A stretch of 64,000 nucleotides of DNA from Neoconidiobolus thromboides FSU 785. Taxonomy: Eukaryota > Entomophthoromycota > Entomophthoromycetes > Entomophthorales > Neoconidiobolaceae. The position numbers and the translations under genes were made by a program. Shown one piece after another: positions 11,728-24,170 of the stretch. Location: contig MU626308.1 in assembly GCA_025603075.1 (NCBI GenBank), positions 54,202-118,201 on the forward strand, given 5' to 3'. Each line of letters starts with the position of its first letter. Positions within the stretch are counted from its first letter, which is position 1. The notes under the pieces are model-generated. The model saw nothing but the letters and a program-made list of their open reading frames with translations. It searched no databases and had not been told where the DNA came from.

Positions 11728-12310
11728 TTTAAAATAAACAAAAAAATGATATAGATAAATAGTGACTTATTATTGACTTTATATAATTTTAAATTTCAGG
11801 GGAAATTTGGAGTTGCTTTAAATGAAACTAAAATTAAAATCTAAGAATTTTAACTATATTTTAATTGGTTCATTTAAACTTTATTTAACTTTGTTAAATT
11901 TGAAACAAGCTAATTTACTATATTAGTTTTAATTTTTTTATACTAATTTTTTTGTATTGTCAATTGCTTTTTATTATTAAAAATTTAGAATAATTTAATA
12001 ATCATACCGTAAAGAATGTATATTAAATATTAGATTATACTAGATAACAATTTAACTTCATTGGTATAGCTTATATTTAACATAACTCGACTATTTATCT
12101 ACTTTTTCAATTATTCTTTACATAATAATTGTTCATTAAATTTAGATAATACTAAGGATATTTCACAAATTTTATATCTTTTTGTTTGTATATTGAAATA
12201 TACTAATATACTAGTCGCTACAACGAATACAATAAACAATAAAACCAACAAATATTATTTGTTTAATAGTTTAATTTCAACTAAAAATAATAACAATAAT
12301 CTTTCTTTTC
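11728..12310. other. intergenic region, no gene seen
   Basis: A 583-bp AT-rich spacer between the end of the AP-1 mu gene and the start of the GPI-type gene, both on the minus strand. No repeat copy or RNA gene was recognised. Confidence 0.5.
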
Positions 12311-14069
12311 TTAATTTCTTGCTGGTGGTGCACTAATATCTGGGGCTCTTAAATGGTAATCTAATTCGATATTTAATATTAGTTCTTTTTGTAACAATAT
12401 AGTCAAATCCTACCTCCATTTTGGGTAATATAACGTACCCATGGCATAGCTTGGTATCCTGATTTTTCAACTACTTTAAGGTAACGTACTTGAATTCCAG
12501 AAGTTGTAAAATATGGAATTTCAAATTTAACTGAAATCGCTCTCTTTTTATCAATCTCCTCTAATTAAAGAATAATTTAATTGTGCTAATTGTATATCAT
12601 TATTAAAAATACCTGTTTTAACACTAGGTAGCCCAAATGAAGCTCTTAATACAAAATCACGTCCACCTTGGAATTGTTTAATCTTCCAAACAAATGCAGA
12701 TTTTTCTGGTGCATAAGAAACAGAACCAATGGTAGTCTACAATTCATCAATTTTAAATTAAATTATATAATGAGAGTAAATTATTACCTTAAATTTAGGG
12801 GTGTCAGCATCATTTGGTACAGGTACATGTATTTCGACATTATTGGCAGTCGACCTTTTTTTAAATTGTGCTTTTGCCTTTAATAATTGATATAAGTAAT
12901 CCATTTTTTAATATTTTACAAGTTACCTTAACAAGATATTCAATTTTAGATGAAGTGTATGTTTCTATAACAGTTTCACACCAAATTAAAGGTTTAACCT
13001 AAACTTAATTAAAATCCGTATTGTTAATATATATGTATTAATTTACCTGAGCATTTAAACGATAACTCATAAGCTCAAACTCACCATCTGGAGGAATGAA
13101 TGAGATCGTACGGTCTGATTCAAACTTAGATAAACGGACGCATTGATGGAATTTAACATCTTCCATTTCAACAGATTTACTATTATCTATAATTAAAATT
13201 TAATAAAATTTCAAAATTTCAAAACATAATTTTTACTTCTTCCAGTAAGCCCAAACATCACTTTGTCGTTTAAACCAAGTTTTAGTTCTGGCATACCAGA
13301 TAAATAACAACGCACTTTAAGTGCTCCAAGTACTTCACTTTGTAATACATTACCGTTTGTATTTACCTAAATCAATTTTATTACTATTATTATTATTTTG
13401 TACCATTATTTTATTATTTATTACCAATAAATTAACTTGTTCAACGACATCAAGGAAACACTCATTTTTACGATATTTAATATTTTCAGCTCTCCAAGAT
13501 ACTGCATTGGTAGCTGCTTTAGGTACTTTAACTTCGCTTTCAAGTTTATGACTTTCTTGAGTAATATACCTGAAAATAAACATAAGTTATTATATAATAT
13601 AAAAAAAACAAAAAGACAAACTCTTTAAGAATTTTAGTTTCAGTAGTTTGCGGGTAACCAAAATCCATCATCTCATCCAATAGCTCATAAATAATGACAA
13701 AATTGTCTCGGATCGACTCTTCTTCGAGGGATTTAAAATATTCAGTGAATACCTTTTTCAAAAATAAAATTAAATAAACTATAACTAAGAATCAATCCAA
13801 CTCACCTTTGTCAAACGATGTAAAAACAAAAGAATAGTACAAGCATTCGAGTTTTTTTTAGTGATAGCTAATAGATATAAGTTATTATGACGAATATAAA
13901 GGTAGTGGATGCCGTCACAACTTAAAACAGGTGATACATTATCTTCTTCTTCACTTGCTAATAATAGCGGCATAAACTTTTCTACCGCACTCAATGGTAT
14001 ATCCCCTCGGTAATTCCTAGATATCAATATCTTTCCTTTTAAATCTAATACAAATATTGCTGATGCCAT
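12311..14069 (-). CDS. APM1: AP-1 clathrin adaptor complex, mu subunit
   Basis: Medium chain of the AP-1 complex, which recruits cargo into clathrin vesicles at the trans-Golgi and endosomes. About eight exons, start [19 protein letters not shown] at 14069, stop at 12311 after [10 protein letters not shown]. The N-terminal longin-like domain covers the first ~140 residues. The C-terminal mu-homology domain follows, with near-invariant stretches [53 protein letters not shown] and [20 protein letters not shown]. The last is typical of AP-1 rather than AP-2 mu. Introns are 45-70 nt. One uses the less usual donor GTTTGT to join LKE to YITQES. The protein looks complete. Confidence 0.95.
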
Positions 14070-14609
14070 CCTAAAAATAATCAAACCTTATTGCCACTTT
14101 GTTCTTTAGTATTAATTTTGGAACCCTCGCGTTGGTAATAACCTATTGGTTTAAGATTGCAAATATTGCACTCGTTTGCAAATTGGAAACTGTTTTTTTT
14201 GGTTTCAATTTATTAAATGTTAATTTATATAAAATTAGATTGCTATTAATGGGTCAAATATGTGAAAAATGTCGAGTTAAGATTATGAAATAGATATAGC
14301 TAATAGAAACAAATATATAAAATCATTATGGTCGTTTATTGCCATTATTTATAACGAATAATAAAAATCACCCTTTGAAATTGAGCTTCAAAGTAGAGAT
14401 ACCTTAAAACTTTCAATTTTTTCCTTCTGTATAATAGAAACCTCAGTTGTAAATTTACATTAAATATTAATTTTTATTTTTTACGATCAACAATATGAAT
14501 ATTAGTTAAGTATAATTTAATAAAAAAGCCTTGCTTAACCTATGATAAAAAAAGCTCCATAATTTACACATTTAATCTTTATAAACAATAAAAAAGTAGA
14601 ATTTTCAAC
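14070..14609. other. intergenic region upstream of APM1
   Basis: A 540-bp spacer between two minus-strand genes. The plus strand has a 64-codon open frame, but it shows no family likeness and is treated as chance. Confidence 0.5.
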
Positions 14610-14991
14610 TTATAATTCTGGACGATTAGTTTTAAAATCCCCAAGTCCACGATCAATATCCAAAGCTTTACGTTGTAAATCTCTTTCAAAGTTTCGGTGT
14701 ACTCCATAAACTGCAGATTTAAAACTAGTCATCACCAATCCTAAACGCCGTTCCATATTTCTTAATGTGGCTGTTATACCGGGTAGTTCGTCTCGATTGA
14801 CGGCTACTAATCGGTCATTGATCTAAGTCGAATTAATTTTAAATTTATAAATTTGCAAAATTATTTGAGCTAGTTACATGATTGAAAGTAAGTAATAACC
14901 TCTTATACTCTTCAAGGGTTTCAATCCTTAGTTTATACAATTGATCCATTTTAGTCAATTCATTCCCTCTATTTTGTAATGACTTATCCAT
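14610..14991 (-). CDS. small coiled-coil protein of unknown family
   Basis: Two-exon gene encoding about 108 aa. Exon 1 starts MDKSLQNRGNELTKMDQLYK and ends RLLLTFNH. A GT-AG intron (donor CAT|GTAACTAG) leads to INDRLVAVNRDELPGITATL, and the protein ends GLGDFKTNRPEL. The sequence is almost wholly helical and heptad-like, with conserved-looking RNMERRLGLVMTSFKSAVYG. It resembles small tethering or BLOC-1/BORC-type subunits in size and composition, but I cannot assign it. Phase-0 splicing giving one continuous helical protein supports a real gene. Confidence 0.55.
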
Positions 14992-15217
14992 TTTATTTTT
15001 AAAAAGTATAAAGTAGAAAATTTGAGTTTTTGGTCTTTTATTGTTGAAGCTTACTTTATTTGCTGAAATTGAAATTTGTGAACTAAATTTAATAGTAATT
15101 TAAAACCCCATTCTTATATGAAAATAAGTAATAATTTTATATTAATTTAACAAAAAATTATAAAACAGATGCCCTAAACTTCAATCACTTTTATTAAATT
15201 AATAACTTATTTTCAAC

Positions 15218-18200
15218 TTATTCCTGTTTCTTTTTCTTTGCATAATTATACCATAATACAAAGGTCCTTTGAATAGCGATTTGGTTTCCAATATTCTCTG
15301 CTTTTAGCTACCAAATTATAATATTAATAATACGTCATTAAACAAATAGTATCCATTTACCATTTTAGTCTTTTTATTAAAATTAATTTGATTTAATTGA
15401 GCTAACCAAATATGAAAATGAGCTTTAAAGAGATAATGCTCTCTTTGAGCTAAAGATTGCTTTTCTAAAGACTTATATTGAATTAATTGTTTGCGCCAAA
15501 ATAAAATCATTTTTTTTAGTAAATGTTTCTTTTTCATAGACTCATTATCAATATTGTTATAACTATGATCTAATTCATATTGTAACTGAGGCTTTATTGT
15601 TAAATCAAATAATCTATCGACTAATATTATATCAAAATTAAATATTAATATTTATAGATTAAATTTTAACTTACCTTTTCTATTTAATACTTGATCCTTC
15701 CAACGTAAAAGCATCATTTTTTTAAATGCCTTTAAGGCAAACTCTTCCGCCAAAATTTTATTCTATAAAGCAATCATTTAATTTAAAAAAATCAAGTTAA
15801 ATTAAATTAGAATTAATTACTTGCTTATTTTCTTTATATTTACTAATTAATTTATTAAGTATTTTTTTTTTAATCTTGTTTGGTTTCTCCGTACTGTAAT
15901 TAAACAAGTTTTCTCGGCTTGTTTTTATCGTTGGATTTGAAATTACAATCATAGCTTTAATAGCACTTTCAGCACTATCATTGTCATTTATCCTTTTCAA
16001 AAATGGTAATGCCATGTTAGGATTTTTTATTATCACATTAAATATTAAATATTGTCGGTGTAGTCTACTCCAACGTTGTAAAGTTCGAGTAATTATACTA
16101 AAAAATACTATTAACTATTACAATATTACTTATAGTTTATTTATTACCTTCTTATTCGATATTCATCTGCTATTTTTATTGCTAAAATATACCATTCACT
16201 ACATTCTATATTATTTTGATTATTATTTATCAAAGCGTCTTTATAATTACTAATTTTTTGCTTCTGGACTCCCAACTGTTTAGTTGGGTTTACGTTATTC
16301 CAATTATAAGGTTTTAAATTTATATTATTATCATTTCTAACCAAAAAAGAACTTGCCCAATTAAAAGAAATAAATCTATTTGAACTAGACTCATCCATAG
16401 TTAATCTTTGTAATCTCCTTTGTACTTTATTGGACTCTAAATGCTCTTTCCACAACTCAAACATCCTTTTCATTAACATATATTTTGTTTCAACTTCCTT
16501 TAATTCCTTATTTTTATGGAAAAGCCTAAGTCAAATAATTAATATTATTACAATAATAAAAATAAAAAATAAATTACAAGCACTTTTGTTTACATTGTTG
16601 AATTCCAATAAACCTGTTTTTTAATAAGTCAAAATAGGAACCTAATAAATGCTGTTAATCATAATTAAAACATTATTTTAAATTTACTTTTTATTCGACG
16701 TTCAACCATTTCTTTAGCAATTGGTTCCATTCTTTTGACTTTAATACAATTTTCTAGCCCTTTACCAAATTTGTCTAAATAAAATCAATTTTAACTTTGA
16801 TAATTAATAACTAGTATGAATATTACTATATAATATAGATAAACGCGTATGCTGAATTCTATGTTGAGCATATTGAATTTGTTTAAAATATTGATACCAT
16901 TTAAAAAGATTTCTATTAACTATAAAATAGTTGGTTCTTTTTGCATCCTTTAGGAAGATTAGTATTTTGTACTTTTATAATAAGCTAAATTTACCTCAAA
17001 CTGTTCTTTTAGCTTCCTTCTCCATAAAATAACCATTTTTATAACAAGAAACCTATTTTTGCGACTAAGATAAGAAGAAAGCATTGCTTCACAATATTGT
17101 ATTGTCCTTGAATTATCACTTGAATCATTGTATTGAGCATTGTTTTCACTTTGCAGTATATAGTCTGGTCCAACATAATCATTATCCTGTTTGGCAATAT
17201 TATCGTTATTATTGGCATGCTGTATTTCTGTTGAATTGAATATATTTATTCTTTTATCTCCAATGGTGTTTCGCTCGTTATTACGATCATTGGTTTTACT
17301 AAAAGATTCATCTACTATATTTAAATATTTATTATTATCTAAATAGTATCAAAAATTACCCCAATCATGTATTATTACCGATTCCCCAGTTATAATAGTA
17401 TCAATCTTATCTTGTTCTGTAACACCTCTCTCTTCATTAAAGCTAGTATTAGGTTCAACAGAAAAAATATTTTCTAGTAATTTTAGTTCTTTTAGTTCTT
17501 TTTCTATTCTCGCTTTATTTTCTTCTTCTTCCCTATTCAATTTTTAATATCAAAGCAAATCAAAGTATAAACTCTCACTTTCTCTTTAATCTATTAGGTT
17601 CACTATTGATGTATATTTGTTTCCATATTCCAAAATATTTTCTTTTAGTTTTATTTGCCAGTTTCAACTAATAAAAGTTAATAATTCTACGACTTAAATG
17701 ATAAATAATAAATATTACTGATATAAAATTTAATTTCCTAGAATATGTTTGATATAATTGTTTCCAACATGTAAAGTACAATAATAACGTGTCCTTTTTT
17801 CTGTATAAATTTCTTTCATATGCTATTTAAACATTATATAAATATCTATTAAGTATTTATTGTTATTGTATTCTAAATTATATTTACCATATAAAATTAA
17901 TTGGTTTAGTTCATTTGATTTTTTAGTTGAAATACTATTATTATTGTTCCATAGCTCAGCAAGCTCATTTAAGTTGGGATAATTTAATATTTGATCTTTT
18001 AAATCATAATTAATAGCTTCAAACGTATCATCTTGATTGTTTGTTTCTTTATTACTAATTTTAATGACTTCTTCATAAGCATCACTTGTCAATTGAGGTT
18101 GAGATTGATCCTCTTTATTTCCTTTATTTATATTAATTACTTCTACATATCCTTCACTTGAAAATAAATCTGAGTTATGTTGGCTCTTATTATTACTATT

Positions 18201-19217
18201 ACTTTCATCATAATTTATATTTTTTATTTTTTGTTCAATGTCATTTAATTCAGAATCAGAAACATAATTGTTATTCGTTGGTTTAATAAAATCAATATTT
18301 TGGTTCCTTTGATTCTGAAAATTTATATTAATATTCTCATCTTGATTATGATATAACTTTTCTTTTAATGATGAGAATGGCCCTAATTCACTTTTAGTAT
18401 TTTTGCTCTCTTTATTTGTTTCATCATAATTGATCGGAGAAGAGGACCTAAAGATTTGAAACTCTGTATCTCTCTTGTGGTTGCTACTAATATAATCATC
18501 AACTCGTTGAATTGAAGGGGAAATGGATAGCTCTTGTTGTAATTTATTACTTTGATATGGAATATCTGTATTATAGTTTAAACTTTCTATTTGATTACTA
18601 TTCAATGGGCTTGAAAATATTTGCTTAAAGTTGGAGATGCCTCTTTCCATCTTTTCATCTTTATTTTTATTGAAGGGTTTACTTTTATTAACTTGTGGAG
18701 TTCGATTTTTCATTGTAGGAGACTATGTAATAAATAAATATACTTAAAAATAAATATTAACTTACTAGATGAACTTGGGTTCTTTCATAAAAAACAGATT
18801 CACTATATATTGAAGCTAAATCACCCATATGGCCAAAATCACTGTAAGCATTTGTGTTTATGCTTCCATTACTCTTTTATTTTGTTAGTTTGTATCAAAT
18901 AAATAAGTAAGAAATATACCTTATCTGGGTTGAATACTTCACTTTCATCACTTTAAAGCACAATTTAAAATTTAAAATAAAATAAAATAAAAATAAACAA
19001 ATTACAAAATTGTATCTCTTGTTTCGTTATGATCTAAGTTTATTGGTAAGTTGATAAAGTCTATTGATATTTCATCATTTAATGAGTTCTATAAAAAATT
19101 ATATTAAAGTCTAAAATATATGACTGAGCTTACTTCAGTTTCTTCATACCAATCATTTTTTATATAATTTAATATTTTTTTATGTTCTTCATTTATCTCT
19201 TTCCAATGCTCATCCAT
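15218..19217 (-). CDS. SFI1: Sfi1-like centrosome / spindle-pole-body repeat protein
   Basis: A 4-kb gene with more than ten short introns. Start MDEHWKEINEEHKKILNYIK at 19217, stop after WYNYAKKKKQE at 15218. The first third is acidic and disordered (for example the exon beginning MKNRTPQVNKSKPFNKNKDE). The rest consists of Trp-centred helical repeats with the Sfi1 pattern of a Trp followed by basic residues: LLLYFTCWKQLYQTY, KYFGIWKQIYINSE, MLMKRMFELWKEHLES, MKKMILFWRKQLIQYK, MMLLRWKDQVLN, RTLQRWSRLHRQYLIF. I count about ten such units. In yeast and animals each repeat binds a centrin and the protein organises spindle-pole duplication. The exact exon chain needs transcript data. It is divergent with HIT1 across 155 bp. 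Confidence 0.8.
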
Positions 19218-19372
19218 CCCTCTTTCTTAATTTAAAATATTGAAGTTTATAAAAACGTAAACTAATTTTTCCAAAAGTTCGATTTTAAACTCATTTTTGG
19301 CAAATAATTTCACTTTGAAATTTAAAGTTTGATGATTTGGTTGTCTCTTTTTATTTTTATTTAATTTTATAA
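19218..19372. promoter_or_regulatory. short divergent promoter between SFI1 and HIT1
   Basis: Only 155 bp separate the two start codons, so the promoters must overlap or be bidirectional. It is AT-rich and no specific site was recognised. Confidence 0.5.
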
Positions 19373-19918
19373 ATGTCTAACAATAACACCACCACTTCAA
19401 CTGAAAAATGTATAATATGTAAAACAAACGATAAGAAATATAAGTGCCCAAACTGTTTAATAAACTATTGTTCTGTTATATGCTTTAAAGTTCATAAAGA
19501 AACCCCATGTATAAAAGTAATTGAAGGTAATAAATCCCAAATATCTATTGAATTGAGCTAACTATGTAATAATTTAGTCAAAAAAAGGAAATTAGATGAG
19601 AACAAAACTAAAGCAAAGATAAAGCTATCAGAGAGTACTATACAAAAGATAAGGGAAGGTTTGGATGAAGAGGACTTTATACCAGTAGAAGAGATGGAAA
19701 ATAAACTTAATTCAGAAGAGTTAAACAAAATATTAAAAAAAGATAAGGTTATAGAGATACTAAATGATATATTAGATTATGATGATGGTAGTAATCCAAC
19801 TAAGAACGCTAAAAAACAAATAGATTTAGTTAGTCAAATACAGCAAAATTTTTCAACTAGTTTACAAAATGGAATAGAGCATCCCCTTGAAGAATTATTC
19901 CAATTTTTAAAAAAGTAG
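19373..19918 (+). CDS. HIT1: HIT zinc-finger protein, Hit1/ZNHIT3-like snoRNP assembly factor
   Basis: Two exons, 19373-19526 and 19578-19918, with a 51-nt intron, giving about 164 aa. The N-terminal HIT zinc finger has paired cysteines CIICKTNDKKYKCPNC and YCSVICFKVHKETPC. The C-terminal helical part runs from LNKILKKDKVIEIL to ELFQFLKK, matching the plan of yeast Hit1 and human ZNHIT3. These proteins stabilise Rsa1/NUFIP for box C/D snoRNP assembly in the nucleus. The unspliced frame stops after ISIELS, but splicing GAAG|TCAAA restores one protein. It is convergent with ACR3 (125 bp apart). The partner gene NUFIP is in this window at 52454. Confidence 0.85.
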
Positions 19919-20043
19919 AAACATTAATAGCGACAAAAGTTTTTAAATACTTTATAATCAATATAACATATATGTCAATATAATTTAATCTTTATTTTAT
20001 CGAAACTTTAATAAATAGAATTTAAAGCTCCTATTAAAATTAT

Positions 20044-21219
20044 TTAATTTAATTTTGCTGCTATTTTCCTTTGATAAAACTTCTTAAAGAATAATGAAAC
20101 ATAAACTAATATTAATAGAACTGGTACTTCAATCAAAGGACCGATTACAGCTCCTAAAGCTTGTGGGGAGCTGACACCAAAGGTACCAATACAGATGGCG
20201 ATAGCAAGTTCAAAGTTATTACCAGAGGCAGTAAAAGACTGAGTAACAGCTATTTCATAAGGTATATTAAGTAAATATGACATAAAAAAGGTGCTGAAAA
20301 AGATTATAAAAAAATAGAGGATCAAAGGGACTGCTAATCTAGCTACGTTACTAGGATTTTGAATAACTTCTTTACCTTGTATAGCAAATAAAATAACGAT
20401 AGTAAATAGTAAACCCAATAAGGAAGCAGGCCCAAACTTTGGAAGAAATCTTTCATTGTACCATTTTCTACCTTTAAAGTAAAGTAAAGTATATCGGGTT
20501 ACTATTCCCAATAACAAAGGTATACCAAGGTAAATCAAGACTCCTTTAACCACAGTCCATAATTCAATGTTGATTTCACTTGACTCAAGGTTTAATGATT
20601 CTGGTATAATCTTAATGATAAGTATAGCTAATGGACCATATAAAGCAATTTGTAAAATGGAGTTGATAGCTACCAAAATAGCACAATATTCTGAGTGACC
20701 ACCAGCCAAAGTATTCCAAATCAATACCATAGCAATACATCTAGCAATACCAACCAAAATGATACCCGTTCTATACTCTGGTAAGTCAGGTAACGTTAAC
20801 CAAGCTAAAAGAGTCATCAGAGTAGGACCAAGTAACCAATTAATAACTAGAGACATAACCAATTGCTTCCATAGTATCTTGGATGTTAATAAAGAAGGTA
20901 TCAACTCATAGTTCACTTTAGCAAGCACCGGAAACATCATCCAGATTAAACCTATACATACTGGTAAAGAAACTCCATCAACTTGCACTAGTTCAGCTAC
21001 AACCTTTACATTGGGTACGAAGTTACCGAGCAAAAGCCCCAAGGTTATAGCTAGCGCAATAAGGATGGGTAAAAGCTTATCTAATATACTAAGTTTATTT
21101 AAAACTTGAGCTATCTCTTTATTATCGTTGCCTTGAAGTTTGTGATCTCCACTTTCTATCATAACTCCGTTATCATCTATGATATCTTCATTTTTTATTT
21201 CTAATTTATGGTCTGCCAT
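20044..21219 (-). CDS. ACR3: arsenite exporter Acr3 (BASS family)
   Basis: A 391-aa membrane protein with about ten hydrophobic segments (from residue 49 onward), preceded by an acidic 40-residue cytosolic tail. It exports arsenite, and in some species antimonite, across the plasma membrane. Key residues are intact: Cys161 in GIARCIAMVLIWN and Glu364 in GPLIEVPVLL; SGNNFELAIA is a further family motif. The gene has no introns, unlike nearly all neighbours. That may reflect acquisition by transfer, intron loss or chance, and composition gives no further hint. No arsenate reductase or regulator gene lies beside it. Confidence 0.95.
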   Translation of the reverse strand: MADHKLEIKNEDIIDDNGVMIESGDHKLQGNDNKEIAQVLNKLSILDKLLPILIALAITLGLLLGNFVPNVKVVAELVQVDGVSLPVCIGLIWMMFPVLAKVNYELIPSLLTSKILWKQLVMSLVINWLLGPTLMTLLAWLTLPDLPEYRTGIILVGIARCIAMVLIWNTLAGGHSEYCAILVAINSILQIALYGPLAILIIKIIPESLNLESSEINIELWTVVKGVLIYLGIPLLLGIVTRYTLLYFKGRKWYNERFLPKFGPASLLGLLFTIVILFAIQGKEVIQNPSNVARLAVPLILYFFIIFFSTFFMSYLLNIPYEIAVTQSFTASGNNFELAIAICIGTFGVSSPQALGAVIGPLIEVPVLLILVYVSLFFKKFYQRKIAAKLN

Positions 21220-23263
21220 TTTTATTATGCAGATTTATTTATGAGTATATTATTTTCCTTTTTTCTAATTTATTTTTTTCTCAAATCACCGAGTTTATAT
21301 TATTTCTTGATTCCGACAGTTTAAGCATCTTTCCCTGCCATTTATAATTTACAATTTTAGTAGTTAGCTTATTGTGTCACTGTTAAATTTCATTATTTTA
21401 ATCCATTAATTTTTAACTTAAACCTTTCAATATACTAAGTAAAAAGTTGGGTTCAAAAGGAGGCTCTTTTATTTCTATAATATAATAAATAGCCACTCAA
21501 AGTATATGAGAAAAAGTTTAAGCTATTTAGTTTTTATGATATAATAAAAGTATGATTAAAATTATATCGAATTTAGCTCACCATAGTATCAGTTTAAGGA
21601 AATTTATAATTGTTGAAGAAATCAAGGAAAATTTTGACCACCCAATTCCCCACTTTTTTAATTTCAAGGTTCTAGAACTTGCTATTCTTTCAAAAACATA
21701 CATAAGAATTCTAAACAACAATATTATGTAACTATTTTAATCAGGAAAATAAACACTGTATAAGGGCAGTTTGTAAAGATCCGGTTGTAAGAAGCTATTT
21801 GTAAGATAGATATTACACTGAAAGTTATTTCAATTTATTACTTTTTAAAACAAAGTAAAGATTATAACAAAACGTCACTAAGAACAGCTTTATTTAAAAA
21901 AAAATTACCATAGCATTTCTGGACATTTAGATGTTTAAATGATAGAAAAACAAGCTTCTCTTGTATAAAAAGTTGACCAAAGCTGTATGACATAGATTTA
22001 CTATAGTAAATCTACAAAATAAAATTTTTGTTAGTAAAAACAATGACTTCACTAGATTTTAACAATTTGCTATTTATAGACACTTTCTTTTAGATGTTTA
22101 AGCATCTATTATAAAAAATTCGAAATAAATCCTAAAAACTTCATAAAAACTAATGTTTGTTCTTCAAAATATTTAACTTGGTTTTATTAAGTGAGCTTTA
22201 TAAGTAGTGTCTCTCATTGTTTGCCAACCATTTAAATTGCATATAGGTTTAAAAAATGTAAAAATTAGGCTTTTTGAATAATAAGCATTGTACGCTGTAT
22301 ATTGTTTATTTTTTTATTTTTTGCATTAGTCTATTTTTAAGAGATTTTCTTTTTTGGTAGATGATTTTGTGAAAAAATAAATGAACAGAACAAAGATAGA
22401 AGGAATCAATAGCCTATCTAAATGACAGATCAAATATCCCAAAGTATAAATGTTGTTAGATATAACGAGCCATATGTTAAATGCTTAAGATGTAGGCCTA
22501 TTAGATACCCTTACACTTCAGCTATTAAGATATAGTGTAATTAGTCTATTAAATGGTCACCTTGTTTTTTAATAAAGTAGTTATAATGGATTCAATCATA
22601 AAGACTGGCACACTATTGTGGCAACTTTTGATGTTGAGAATGCACCATTAGTTATTAAATTCAAGGTGAATCGTTCCTACAGTATAGGAGCTGGGTAAGA
22701 GATCATGCGATCCATTTAGAAAGACTCAGTTCTAAATAGTATTTCGACGACACCTGAACACTCTACCCTATTTCCATTAGATATCAATCCAGAAAATGAT
22801 TCTATCATTGAAGAGACCACATTTAATTATTCAATTGATCTTGATGAGCTATTATAAGCGTAAGAGTAAATAATCGGCCTTTTTAACTTAATTGGTATAC
22901 ATTCCTTGCCAATTTGGTTCCCTGATAATCTATCTAGGAATGATTTGAAATTATCTAAACAATAATTTAAAAATCTGCTTACGGTTTTATGTTTTAGTTG
23001 TTATATTTCCGTATAAATTAACAATAAATGTACTAATGATAATATTAAACCATCAAAAGAAATGAAGCAAACAATAAAACACTTTAACCAAAATTGCTTT
23101 TAATTGTATTTTTCTATTCTGGTTTATATAATTTAGTTTATTTTGTTCTTCCACATTAAACCTTTCACTTGCTAATTTATTCTATATCCTTTTTGCGTGC
23201 TATGATCATTCGATTTTTAGTTAAAACAATAAAAACAATACCAGTAAATTCAAAATGATTTAT
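21220..23263. other. 2-kb gene-poor region with a decayed gene
   Basis: No intact gene. Bases 22422-22857 hold a broken coding-like segment listed separately. The rest is AT-rich sequence that includes the ACR3 promoter at its left end. No copy of the dispersed element was found. Confidence 0.5.
22422..22857 (+). pseudogene. probable decayed gene of unknown family
   Basis: Starts with an ATG frame reading MTDQISQSINVVRYNEPYVK then CLRCRPIRYPYTSAIKI before a stop at 22533. A second frame from about 22576 reads GFNHKDWHTIVATFDVENAP and VIKFKVNRSYSIGAG. It then meets two stops (TAA, TAG) eight codons apart and continues in the same frame through an acidic, Ser/Thr-rich tail to NYSIDLDELL and a stop. 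Local base composition is less AT-rich than the surroundings. The acidic tail looks like an activation domain, but the family is not recognised. A 25-nt GT-AG stretch spanning the stops is too short for an intron and breaks the frame. Confidence 0.45.
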
Positions 23264-24170
23264 TCAATTATAGTAAAGAGCAAATATAACAACAGTGCAA
23301 ATAAAATCCTCCTAAAACAAGTAAATGACTAAATAAAAATAAATGTTAAATGATTTACTTTTTTATATGTTTCTTGAATCATTTTATCTTTTTCAGTATC
23401 CCAAAACATGGCACTATCCATACTAAACAACATTAAAATAGAATCCTTTGATTTAAAAATAACTTACATTGTTCCATGGCCTTTATTTTGAAATAAATTA
23501 ACTTGTACAATATATTTATATCTTTCAATATTATACCCTAAGACAAATGATCAATAATTAAGTGAAGATAAAGTTTTGAATTACCTAGGATAAGTTCTTC
23601 AATTAGCCCCGCCAATTGTTTAGCTTTTAAGTTTTTATCTTTGTTTTCTAAGGATAAGTATTCTAATTCTAATTCAGTATAACTTTTATTTTTTAACTGA
23701 GAGTTATTATTTATTGCATCTGTTGAAATCGATTTCACATCTTTTATTTCTTCTCCTAAATATGCATCCAAATCTTTGACTTCTTCATCATTTTCTTTTA
23801 TTATTATTACTTCTTCATCTTTTAGGTTTACTTTTACTTCTTCATTTTCTTCCTCGTTTCCTTCTTTCTCGTCTGTTTCATTTTGTTTCTTCTCACTTTC
23901 TTTTTCTTCTGTTTCTTTTTTTTCTTGTCCCTCTTTTATTGACATGGTTTGAATGGAATCCCTAAGTTCTTCTGTACTTGTTGAAACCGAAGTCATTTTA
24001 CCATTAGTTGTTGGATTATTTAATTCTAAATAATCATTTGGAAATTCAAAGTTATCCAATTCTTTTATTAACAAATTTTTAATATCCATGTGGATAGTAT
24101 CTGGAAACATCTTATTTCTAATATTTTTAAAAAAATAGTTTAATACTAAATAAAAAGAAGAGCTACTCAA
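23264..24170 (-). CDS. Tctex-1 / dynein light chain-type domain protein with acidic N-terminus
   Basis: Four exons. The first is long and strongly acidic (Glu/Lys repeats around EEKESEKKQNETDEKEG), about 170 residues, and probably disordered. It ends LKAKQLAGLIEELILG. Splicing continues with YNIERYKYIVQVNLFQNKGH, then MDSAMFWDTEKDKMIQETYK, then EDFICTVVIFALYYN with a stop at 23264. This is the Tctex-1 fold seen in dynein light chains: RYKYIV core strand, AxFWD motif, and final beta strands. It may link dynein to cargo or act in retrograde transport. The long acidic extension is unusual for DYNLT1-type proteins and closer in plan to TCTEX1D-type members. The start could also be the later Met at MFPDTIHMD. 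Confidence 0.75.

Noticed and set aside
22693..22717. 25-nt GT-AG stretch that could remove the two stops in the decayed gene
   Set aside because: Shorter than any believable intron here (45 nt or more), and its removal shifts the frame into another stop.
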